Part shown: in pieces, positions 1-5,341 of the stretch
How positions within the stretch are numbered: position 1 is the first letter of the stretch
How the letters are laid out: every line of letters starts with the position of its first letter
Assembly (NCBI GenBank): GCA_002506645.1
Contig: DAXY01000002.1
Span: 1-5,341 of the forward strand
Length of the DNA stretch: 5,341 nucleotides
Direction: 5' to 3'
From: Vulcanisaeta distributa
GTDB lineage: Archaea > Thermoproteota > Thermoprotei > Thermoproteales > Thermocladiaceae
Translations under genes and position numbers: made by a program
The notes under the pieces: generated by a model
What the model was told of the DNA's origin: nothing
The model's input: the letters and a program-made list of their open reading frames with translations, nothing else
The model's database searches: none

Positions 1-897
1 AAAGACAATGTTTTCCTCAGCGTGCCAGACTTCATAAGCAACTTCTACCCAACGCCCCTTGTAAGGCTTGATCGATTTGGTGATGTTTGGGCAAAGCTTG
101 AGTTCTTCAACCCAGTCAGTAGGAGTATTAAGGATAGGACTGTTCAATTCCTACTCCATAGGCACTTGAGTAATGGCTTGGGTGGGCGGAGCGTGTATGA
201 GGCTTCGTCTGGCAATGTTGCCATTGCCCTGGCCGCCCTGGCCAATATCTACGGCTTTAGGTATAGGGCGTACGTCACCAAGCACCTGCCCAGGTCCGCC
301 GAGGTCCTCCTGAGGGTACTTGGTGCGGAGGTTGTTAGGGTGGATAGGGATGTGATTGATGAGGAGTTTTGGCGTTGGGTCAGTAGGGAGGCTGAGGGGG
401 ACGGCGCAATTAACCTAAATCAATTCGAGAACATTGATAATCCCTGGGGGCACTACCACGTAACTGGTGAGGAGATTGTTAGGCAGTTCAGGAGCATTGG
501 TAAGGCGCCTAGGGTGTTGATTGCAGGTGTGGGCACTGGCGGCCACATAGTGGGTATTGGTAGGAGACTTAGGGATGAGTTTGGTGATGTATATATTGTT
601 GGTGTTGAGCCAGCCCAGGGGAGTGGGATTCCTGGGATTAAGAGGCTTGAGGCGGGTACTAGGTGGGTTCGTGAGGTCGTCAATGAGGTGGTTGATGTAA
701 CCCTTGAGGACGCGGTTAATGGGGTTATTGCCGTGGCCAGGTCCACAGGCCTGTTGATTGGCTTAAGTAGTGGTGCTGTCTTTCAAGCCTTTCTCAGGGT
801 TAGGGAGAGGCTTGGTAACACGGTGTACCTGCTAATATTTCCTGACGACATCTTTAAGTACCTCGATGTCGTTAGTCATTTCGTGGATTCTGCGTAG
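1..897 (+). CDS. Cysteine synthase, O-phosphoserine sulfhydrylase-like (5'-partial)
   Basis: This is a cytoplasmic fold-type II PLP enzyme that makes cysteine from sulfide and an activated serine, probably O-phosphoserine. There are 298 visible codons. Counting from the first one, I see the PLP-lysine motif SIKDR (K44), the substrate loop SSGN (69-72), NQF (140-142), the phosphate-binding glycine loop GVGTGG (176-181), PAQGSGIPGIKR (204-215) and GLSSGA (254-259). The order and spacing match the Aeropyrum pernix O-phosphoserine sulfhydrylase as I remember it. A GTG at 22 is the first start codon visible, but the seven codons before it are open and already align with that enzyme (VF.S..DF before PTPLVR). 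The A. pernix protein has roughly 90 more N-terminal residues, so the true start very probably lies left of the window. The position of A. pernix Arg297 is Lys214 here. An O-acetylserine-using cysteine synthase is the main alternative. The family call is firm; the substrate is inferred. Confidence 0.87.
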   Translation, partial: KDNVFLSVPDFISNFYPTPLVRLDRFGDVWAKLEFFNPVSRSIKDRTVQFLLHRHLSNGLGGRSVYEASSGNVAIALAALANIYGFRYRAYVTKHLPRSAEVLLRVLGAEVVRVDRDVIDEEFWRWVSREAEGDGAINLNQFENIDNPWGHYHVTGEEIVRQFRSIGKAPRVLIAGVGTGGHIVGIGRRLRDEFGDVYIVGVEPAQGSGIPGIKRLEAGTRWVREVVNEVVDVTLEDAVNGVIAVARSTGLLIGLSSGAVFQAFLRVRERLGNTVYLLIFPDDIFKYLDVVSHFVDSA

Positions 898-944
898 GTT
901 CAGTGAAAGTTTCAGCATACTCTTTAAATAAGAACCTGGTAGGA

Positions 945-953
945 CTTTTTAAC
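945..953 (+). promoter_or_regulatory. Probable TATA box of the small acidic protein gene
   Basis: A T-run followed by AA (CTTTTTAAC) is centred about 24 bases before the first ATG (973) and 27 before the second (976), the usual archaeal TATA distance for a leaderless mRNA. A second TATA-like stretch, TTTAAATA at 923-930, lies 20 bases further upstream. The T-run could also help end transcription of the upstream cysteine synthase gene. Confidence 0.5.
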
Positions 954-958
954 CTGTA

Positions 959-970
959 CACGTATACGTG
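959..970. promoter_or_regulatory. Perfect 12-bp palindrome, possible operator
   Basis: CACGTATACGTG is a perfect inverted repeat with no spacer. It lies between the TATA box and the start codons of the small gene at 973, just where a bound dimeric repressor would block transcription initiation. The symmetry is seen directly; the operator role is inferred. It is too compact (no loop) to be an RNA hairpin of note. Confidence 0.4.
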
Positions 971-972
971 AT

Positions 973-1206
973 ATGATGACTGGCAGGTACAAGGTCTTCA
1001 TAAACAGGAAAATGGGGAGGGTCCTAGTCAGTGGTAGGTCTGAGGATTTAGCCCTAATTGGGGAGGGTTGGAGAGTGATCTATGAGGATGATGATTGGGT
1101 GAGTGCCTTTAACTACGCTAGGGACTACGCGGATAGGCATGACTACGTGCTTGAGTGGTACCTCGAGGAGGAGAGGGAGGTTTTGAGGGATGTCTTGGTT
1201 AATTAA
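973..1206 (+). CDS. Small acidic protein of unknown function
   Basis: This is a 77-residue protein that I do not recognise. The N-terminal part (about residues 5-20, RYKVFINRKMGRVLVSG) looks like a beta hairpin. A third strand (WRVIY, about 33-37) follows, then an acidic turn (EDDDW), a helix rich in Tyr and Ala, and a charged C-terminal helix (YLEEEREVLRDVL). It has no cysteines, signal peptide or membrane segment, so it should be a soluble cytoplasmic protein. Two ATG codons stand in tandem at 973 and 976; either could be the start, and 976 fits the TATA spacing slightly better. An in-frame stop at 940-942 excludes a much longer protein. It has its own promoter-like sequence with a palindrome, so it is probably transcribed separately from the cysteine synthase 75 bases upstream. 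Its stop is only 4 bases from that of the convergent aminotransferase. Codon use resembles its neighbours, which supports a real gene. Confidence 0.7.
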   Translation: MMTGRYKVFINRKMGRVLVSGRSEDLALIGEGWRVIYEDDDWVSAFNYARDYADRHDYVLEWYLEEEREVLRDVLVN

Positions 1207-1210
1207 ACCC

Positions 1211-2596
1211 TCACCTAACGCGTTCCCTATCAACCTTCCTAATAACGTCAATAATTATATCCACGGCCTTCTCGGCGAGTTCCATGGGTATGTTCAGGGG
1301 CGGCGCAATCCTTATCGTGGACTTACCAGCGCCGATCACAGCGACACCCCTCCTGAACGACTCATAGAGTACCTGCTCAAGCTCCTTGGTGGCGTACTCC
1401 TTGGTCTTCCTGTCCTTAACGAGCTCAACGCCAATCATTAGGCCAAGCCCCCTAACGTCACCAATCAACTCCACGTGGTCCATCTCCTCCGTGAACCTCT
1501 TCTTAATGTAATCACCAACCCTCTGGGCATTGATGAGTAGGTCCTCATCATTTATTATGTTGATGACCTCAATACCGGCCGCCAGGGCCACTGGGTTACC
1601 ACCGAATGTGTTTGCGTGGGACCCCTTCGGTAGGTCCATCACGTCTGCCCTACCCACAATAGCGCCCAGCGGCAACCCCGCGGCTATTGCCTTGGCCATG
1701 GTAACCACGTCCGGCTCAACGCCCCAGTGCTCGATGGCGAACCACCTACCCGTCCTACCAAAGCCCGCCTGCACCTCATCATCAATAAGCAGTATGCCGT
1801 ACTTATCGGCAATCTTCCTAAGGCCTGGGAAGAAGTTCCGAGGCGGCACTACGTAGCCGCCCTCCCCCTGTACTGGTTCGAAGAATATTGCCGAAACCTC
1901 GCTTGGGTCAACCAACCTGCCGAATACCCACTCCTCCAGGTAGCCGAGGACCGCGTCGCCGCACTCCTCCTCGGTTAGGTCCTTACCGAATGGGCACCTG
2001 TATGGGTATGGGTACGGCACATGCACCACGTTGGGCAGCATTGGGTTAAAACCGAACCTCTGTATGGGCTTGCTGGCGGTTAACGACATTGAGCCGTAGG
2101 TCCTACCGTGGAAGGCGCCTAGGAAGGCGATTATGTATGGTCTCTGGTTCCTGAAGTGGCCGCGGGCTATCTTCATGGCGCCCTCTATGGATTCCGTGCC
2201 CGAGTTCGTGTAGAATACGCGCTTGTCACGGCTTATCGGCACGATATCCCTAAGCATTGAGGCATGCTTAACAATTAACTCATAATAGAAGTCGGTCATG
2301 CTATAGTGCGTGAATAACTCGGCCTGCCGCTTAATGGCCTCCACAACCCGTGGATGGCTATGGCCAACATTCATGACAGCAATACCGGCGTTGAAGTCAA
2401 TGTATAGGTTTCCATCGACATCCTCAATGACGGGCCCATAACCCCGCCGAATAACCAGTGGGTACCACCGGCCGAAGGACTGCATTATCAGTGATTCGTC
2501 CATCTTTAGCACTTCCTGCGCCTTCGGGCCTGGCGGTTCAACAACTATTTTAGGAACATTACCCGGGTCTATTGGCCAGTACCACTTGGGCGGCAT
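1211..2596 (-). CDS. Class III PLP aminotransferase (GABA/ornithine transaminase family)
   Basis: This 461-residue cytoplasmic enzyme has the full length expected of subgroup-II (class III) aminotransferases, which move an amino group from an omega- or alpha-amino donor to 2-oxoglutarate or a related acceptor. All hallmarks are present: NSGTES (131-136, cofactor phosphate), FLGAFHGRT (158-166, ring stacking), EPVQGEGG (240-247), DDEVQAGFGRTG (272-283, Asp273 to the pyridine nitrogen), MAKAIAAGLP with PLP lysine K302, TFGGNP (330-335), DVRGLGLMIGVEL (380-392) and Arg429 in IRIAPP for the substrate carboxylate. The N-terminal PKIVVEPPGPKA and PYPYPYRCPFG blocks are typical of the archaeal branch, which holds annotated 4-aminobutyrate aminotransferases and also the Pyrococcus amino-acid racemases. 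The start is ATG at 2594-2596; an in-frame stop 15 bases upstream leaves no earlier option, and a TATA box sits about 28 bases before it. The fold and chemistry are firm, but the substrate cannot be read from the sequence. Confidence 0.93.
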   Translation of the reverse strand: MPPKWYWPIDPGNVPKIVVEPPGPKAQEVLKMDESLIMQSFGRWYPLVIRRGYGPVIEDVDGNLYIDFNAGIAVMNVGHSHPRVVEAIKRQAELFTHYSMTDFYYELIVKHASMLRDIVPISRDKRVFYTNSGTESIEGAMKIARGHFRNQRPYIIAFLGAFHGRTYGSMSLTASKPIQRFGFNPMLPNVVHVPYPYPYRCPFGKDLTEEECGDAVLGYLEEWVFGRLVDPSEVSAIFFEPVQGEGGYVVPPRNFFPGLRKIADKYGILLIDDEVQAGFGRTGRWFAIEHWGVEPDVVTMAKAIAAGLPLGAIVGRADVMDLPKGSHANTFGGNPVALAAGIEVINIINDEDLLINAQRVGDYIKKRFTEEMDHVELIGDVRGLGLMIGVELVKDRKTKEYATKELEQVLYESFRRGVAVIGAGKSTIRIAPPLNIPMELAEKAVDIIIDVIRKVDRERVR

Positions 2597-2619
2597 CGCC
2601 TTTACAGGGATTTACCCAG

Positions 2620-2629
2620 TTAATAAATT
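2620..2629 (-). promoter_or_regulatory. TATA box with BRE for the aminotransferase gene
   Basis: Read on the minus strand, a purine-rich BRE-like stretch (AGAGAAG) leads into AATTTATTAA, centred about 28 bases before the ATG. No Shine-Dalgarno sequence is present, so a leaderless transcript is likely. This means the aminotransferase has its own promoter in the 96-base gap after the winged-helix gene, although read-through from that gene is possible. Confidence 0.6.
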
Positions 2630-2692
2630 CTTCTCTATAGCCCTTCATGATAAATAGTTAAATACATAAGTTATATTTAATAATGACAAGGC

Positions 2693-3625
2693 TTATTTAG
2701 CCATTAATAACTTAAGGCCGGCCACTGTGGGCGTGACTATTGCCCTCCCATCACTTAGGTACCTAATTTTAACTAGGTTCATGTTTGATAACTTGATCAA
2801 CTCCCTAATAACGTCATTCCTAGCCGCCGCGGTGGATTGCACTATCATGTCTATTAACGAAGCCATTGTCGTGAAGCCAAGCTCATTAACGGTCCTTAGG
2901 ATTTCCAAATCGACATCGTTCAGAGACTCCCTACTAAGGGCGAAATTATCACCCACAATACCCAGCCCAAGCCTACTCATTAATACGTCAGATCCCGAGC
3001 CATTACTCACCCTAATTAATTTACCAAAGGTTTCCTGCGGAATGAAGGTTGATGATATGAATAATTCATCAAACACGCCCACATCACGCGGCATGCGGTT
3101 TGTGAGGACGTAGACGTTGCCAAGCCCCCTCACCTCCTGTAGTAGGTCCTTAACCTCATCCACCATGTCCGTTGCGAGTATTGCGGAGCCCCTGACACCG
3201 CTTGCTGATTGGTGGGCCAGTATGACCGTGGTTACCAGGGACTTTATCGGCTCGATCAATGGGACCCTCACGCAACCCTTACCGATTGGTCTCCATATGT
3301 TGAGCATGCTCATTAATTTAATGAAGTAATAGAGCCTCGATGCGTTGTAGTCCATGTATGTCTCCATCATGTAATTCACGGCCTCAGAAAGTCTTGATGA
3401 ATTAATTAGGGAGTCGAGTAGGAGCCTCAGATCGTCATCCCTCAGCTCGAGTATTCTACCCCACGTGAGTGCGATCCTAGTTATTACTCCAGGGCTTAGC
3501 TCCACGTCTATACCAACCTCGCTAGAGTTGCTTGGGCATACAATGGATATTAACCAATCCCCATTAGGCAGTACGTTATGGATTAGGTAATCAAGACCGA
3601 GGGACCCATGAACCAGTATCAGCAT
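2693..3625 (-). CDS. Unknown protein with C-terminal winged-helix domain
   Basis: I do not recognise this 310-residue protein as a named family. The last 75-80 residues (about 231-310) read as a winged helix-turn-helix: NDVDLEILRTVNELG, then a helix-turn-helix stretch ending RNDVIRELIKLSNMNLV, then a beta wing (VKIRYLSDGRAIVTPT) and a final helix. The middle (about 130-230) alternates predicted strands and helices (SAILATDMVDEV, NVYVLTNRMPRDVGVFDELFI) in a way that recalls the second half of HerA/FtsK-like ATPases. The N-terminus (LILVHGSLGLDYLIHNVL) sits where a nucleotide-binding loop would be but lacks the GxxGxGK[ST] pattern. There is no signal peptide or clear membrane helix, so it is probably a cytoplasmic DNA-binding or regulatory protein. 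The start is secure: an in-frame TAG immediately precedes the ATG. It is divergent from the flippase gene and shares an upstream region with it. The winged helix is a fair inference; the ATPase ancestry is speculative. Confidence 0.75.
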   Translation of the reverse strand: MLILVHGSLGLDYLIHNVLPNGDWLISIVCPSNSSEVGIDVELSPGVITRIALTWGRILELRDDDLRLLLDSLINSSRLSEAVNYMMETYMDYNASRLYYFIKLMSMLNIWRPIGKGCVRVPLIEPIKSLVTTVILAHQSASGVRGSAILATDMVDEVKDLLQEVRGLGNVYVLTNRMPRDVGVFDELFISSTFIPQETFGKLIRVSNGSGSDVLMSRLGLGIVGDNFALSRESLNDVDLEILRTVNELGFTTMASLIDMIVQSTAAARNDVIRELIKLSNMNLVKIRYLSDGRAIVTPTVAGLKLLMAK

Positions 3626-3653
3626 CTACTCATTAACGTGTATTGCGTAGAAA

Positions 3654-3669
3654 AGATTTATGATTAAAA
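3654..3669 (-). promoter_or_regulatory. Candidate promoter of the winged-helix gene
   Basis: On the minus strand this stretch reads TTTTAATCATAAATCT, an AT-rich element 29-44 bases before the ATG. Depending on which half is the TATA box, it would give a leader of about 5-13 nucleotides. It is a weaker match than the other promoters in the window. Confidence 0.35.
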
Positions 3670-3692
3670 TAACGTGGAGACGGTGTGAGGAA

Positions 3693-3708
3693 TTTTTAAA
3701 TTTAATAA
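3693..3708 (+). promoter_or_regulatory. TATA region of the flippase-like gene
   Basis: TTTTTAAATTTAATAA contains two overlapping TATA-like boxes. TTTAATAA (3701-3708) is centred 26-27 bases before the ATG at 3731, and TTTTTAAA (3693-3700) would place the transcript start near 3723. Both fit initiation at ATG 3731 and neither leaves room for the GTG at 3716, which lies within about 20 bases of the boxes. Confidence 0.55.
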
Positions 3709-3711
3709 TAG

Positions 3712-3719
3712 CCACGTGG
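3712..3719. promoter_or_regulatory. CCACGTGG palindrome downstream of the flippase TATA box
   Basis: This is a perfect 8-bp inverted repeat between the TATA region and the ATG at 3731. Two more ACGTG cores lie in the same divergent intergenic region (3636-3640 and 3672-3676). A regulator-binding role is only a suggestion. Confidence 0.25.
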
Positions 3720-3730
3720 GGTGGGCGTTG

Positions 3731-5248
3731 ATGGTGAGGAGCGTAAGGGTGATGGCTGTATTGGCCTCATTATTGGCGCTGTTGAGCAGCTTCACGTATA
3801 ACATCGCCATAACCAGGAAAATACCCATGGCAGGCCTAGGCCTGCTATCGCTCCTAAACGCCGCGGTTGGTTTCTCGGTATTACCAACGGCCCTACTGAG
3901 CTTCGCCTACCCAAGGCTTACGGCGAGGGATAATGGGCTAAACGTGGCGGCGGCCATCGGCGTATCATCAATATTCTACCTAATAACACTAGCCCTAACC
4001 ATGGCCTACCTGGCGAGTGTTTGGGCCAGGATGGGGCCCTACGCAGTCCTCGTCCTAGTCATAGCCCTCCTCTCCGAGGTCACTTCGTACATGCAGTCAA
4101 TAACGAATTCAATACTCATGGTTAAGGATAGGGGTAGGTTCGTGGTTTCATCAATTATTCAGTCGATCACGAAGTTCCTGGCAATACCCATTATAATGCT
4201 CCTCGGTTGGACTGTGGAGGCCGTGCTATGGTCATCATTCTTCATAGTATTCATACCGACACTCTACGCCCTCATCTACTCGCTGAGGTATAACGTACGC
4301 ATTCACGACGTGAGGAGGTACCTTAGGGAAGTCCTTAGCGCCTCCTGGGTTCCGCTGATGGGTTATGCAATCAATTCCTTCAGGTCCCTCGATGCCGTAT
4401 TCATAGGCATCCTGGGCTATGCCCAACTAGGCCTTTGGTACATAGTCTTCATACTGAGTAAGCCCTTTGGCTATGGCGGCACCCTCATTAATGTGACCTA
4501 CGGCGAACTGCTTGAACGCGGTAGGGCCAGTGCGGTATATAAGGACTTATTAATACTGCTCCTAATAACGACTTACGTAGCCCTCGCACTATCGATATTC
4601 CCAGGCGTCTACATAAACCTGGTGAGGCCGAGCCTTAGGGATGAGGTTAACCTTCTGATACTGCCCATAATACTCCTCGCGTTGAACGGCGTCTTGGGCA
4701 ATGTCAATCAATTCATTAGCAATGTCATGCAGGGTATTGACAAGAGGGATATTGAGGGTAATCGCGAGATAAGGCCCGGGATATACCTAGGGAGCTTGGT
4801 ACTACATACCCACCTGGCCGAGTTAGTGTTTACGGCGGTTTACCTATTAACCATGGTACCACTAATCCTAATGTTCAAGCGCCTGGGCTTTACGTACTAT
4901 GCCGTGGCCGGCGCATTACTTGCGTCATTACTAGCCAACATATCCGCACTGGGCTTCAGATTCGCTAGGCTTGGTGGACTTAGGGGCGTGCTTAATGGCA
5001 AGGCTCTACTACTTGATTACGCCCTACCATCCGCACTATCAATAATGGCCCTGGCACTGATTGCCCGCATTATCAAGTTCGCGCTATACCCAAGCATAAT
5101 CACCTCACTGGCCCAGGTAATCACCGTATCATTGATAGCCCTAGCCACCTACTTCGGAATTACAATGGCGGTGTCGAGGAATGTGAGGAATTTAACAGTG
5201 ATTTTAATAAGGAGGGTGCTAAGTACCATAGTTACTTCTCAACCCTAA
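3731..5248 (+). CDS. MOP-superfamily flippase-like polytopic membrane protein
   Basis: This is an integral membrane protein of 505 residues from ATG 3731; an in-frame GTG at 3716 would add five. Hydrophobic segments lie near residues 5-27, 34-59, 70-95, 103-120, 138-159, 163-184, 200-217, 222-243, 272-292, 305-325, 362-382, 388-408, 428-448 and 455-480. That makes about 14 helices with short Arg/Lys-rich loops, the size and layout of Wzx-type polysaccharide (lipid-linked oligosaccharide) exporters. The internal QGIDKRDIEG (334-343), after the tenth helix, resembles the conserved loop of crenarchaeal members of this family. The likely role is flipping a lipid-linked glycan across the membrane for S-layer or surface glycosylation; the substrate is unknown. 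I prefer the ATG because the TATA boxes at 3693-3708 lie too close to the GTG. The stop overlaps the end of a convergent gene by 17 bases. A different multidrug or lipid transporter of the same superfamily is the alternative. Confidence 0.8.
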   Translation: MVRSVRVMAVLASLLALLSSFTYNIAITRKIPMAGLGLLSLLNAAVGFSVLPTALLSFAYPRLTARDNGLNVAAAIGVSSIFYLITLALTMAYLASVWARMGPYAVLVLVIALLSEVTSYMQSITNSILMVKDRGRFVVSSIIQSITKFLAIPIIMLLGWTVEAVLWSSFFIVFIPTLYALIYSLRYNVRIHDVRRYLREVLSASWVPLMGYAINSFRSLDAVFIGILGYAQLGLWYIVFILSKPFGYGGTLINVTYGELLERGRASAVYKDLLILLLITTYVALALSIFPGVYINLVRPSLRDEVNLLILPIILLALNGVLGNVNQFISNVMQGIDKRDIEGNREIRPGIYLGSLVLHTHLAELVFTAVYLLTMVPLILMFKRLGFTYYAVAGALLASLLANISALGFRFARLGGLRGVLNGKALLLDYALPSALSIMALALIARIIKFALYPSIITSLAQVITVSLIALATYFGITMAVSRNVRNLTVILIRRVLSTIVTSQP

Positions 5249-5341
5249 GGGACTGGGGCGTCCACCTCCAGGAGAGGGCTGCGTAAATGACGTAGAGCAG
5301 TAGCGCGTTGAAGAACGCAAACACAACAAGGCTTCCATAGA
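5232..5341 (-). CDS. 3' end of a membrane-protein gene (partial)
   Basis: Read from the right edge on the minus strand, a frame gives 35 complete codons and then TAA (5234-5232). The peptide begins YGSLVVFAFFNALLLYVIYA, one clear membrane helix, followed by SWRWTPQSLRVEK, a basic cytoplasmic-looking tail. This is how the last helix of a polytopic membrane protein ends. The rest lies beyond the window, so no family can be named. It converges on the flippase-like gene and the two coding ends overlap by 17 bases (5232-5248). A second open frame exists on the same strand but is not hydrophobic and lacks protein-like character, so I prefer this one. With so little sequence the call is moderate. 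Confidence 0.6.
   Translation of the reverse strand, partial: YGSLVVFAFFNALLLYVIYAALSWRWTPQSLRVEK

Noticed and set aside
453..746. Minus-strand open frame of 97 codons opposite the cysteine synthase
   Set aside because: Its Ser/Thr/Pro-rich sequence is an antisense shadow of conserved PLP-enzyme motifs.
904..914. TGAAA-G-TTTCA inverted repeat just after the cysteine synthase stop
   Set aside because: Five-base arms around a single base are too short for a terminator hairpin and are not followed by a T-run; likely chance.
1530..1978. Open frames of 83-108 codons on the plus strand inside the aminotransferase gene
   Set aside because: They lie opposite a protein with every catalytic motif intact and read as low-complexity, Ser/Pro-rich shadows with no promoter of their own.
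2651..2679. TAAATA / TATTTA inverted repeat in the AT-rich gap before the aminotransferase
   Set aside because: Six-base arms made only of A and T are expected by chance in such AT-rich DNA. The gap is otherwise explained by the promoter at 2620-2629.
2727..3329. Plus-strand open frames of 128 and 70 codons opposite the winged-helix gene
   Set aside because: The minus-strand frame is longer, has a start fixed by an in-frame stop and neighbour-like codon use. The opposite frames are Ser/Thr-rich and look like mirror images of it.
1..5341. CRISPR arrays, tRNA or rRNA genes, insertion sequences, phage or defence genes
   Set aside because: I found no regularly spaced repeats, no tRNA-like T-loop/acceptor pairs, no transposase or integrase motifs, and coding sequence accounts for nearly all of the window.

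Overview
The window looks like ordinary chromosomal DNA from a hyperthermophilic crenarchaeon. A Thermoproteales-type organism (for example near Vulcanisaeta or Caldivirga) is my best guess, not something the sequence proves. The evidence is AGG-dominated arginine codons, AT-rich TATA boxes about 25-28 bases before start codons with no Shine-Dalgarno sequences (leaderless transcripts), very short gaps between genes, and proteins whose closest remembered relatives are from Aeropyrum and Pyrococcus. I see no RNA genes, CRISPR array, insertion sequence or other mobile element.

Layout, left to right. (1) Positions 1-897, plus strand: a PLP-dependent cysteine synthase very like the archaeal O-phosphoserine sulfhydrylase. 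Its 5' end is cut by the window edge. (2) Positions 973-1206, plus strand: a small acidic orphan protein. A perfect 12-bp palindrome lies between its TATA box and start codon. (3) Positions 1211-2596, minus strand: a complete class-III PLP aminotransferase of the GABA/ornithine transaminase type, converging on gene 2 with only 4 bases between the stops. (4) Positions 2693-3625, minus strand: an unrecognised 310-residue protein with a C-terminal winged-helix domain, possibly a degenerate ATPase fold. (5) Positions 3626-3730: a divergent promoter region. (6) Positions 3731-5248, plus strand: a MOP-superfamily flippase-like membrane protein with about 14 helices. (7) Positions 5232-5341, minus strand: the 3' end of another membrane-protein gene, running off the right edge and overlapping gene 6 by 17 bases.

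The genes do not form one operon: strands alternate and each complete gene has its own promoter-like sequence. Two are PLP enzymes of amino-acid metabolism (cysteine synthesis and amino-group transfer). The flippase suggests export of lipid-linked sugars for the glycosylated cell surface. I do not see a new multi-gene system. The points most worth a second look are the palindromic operator-like site before the small protein, the winged-helix protein with no intact nucleotide-binding loop, the Arg-to-Lys change at the phosphate-recognition position of the cysteine synthase, and the unannotated partial gene at the right edge.
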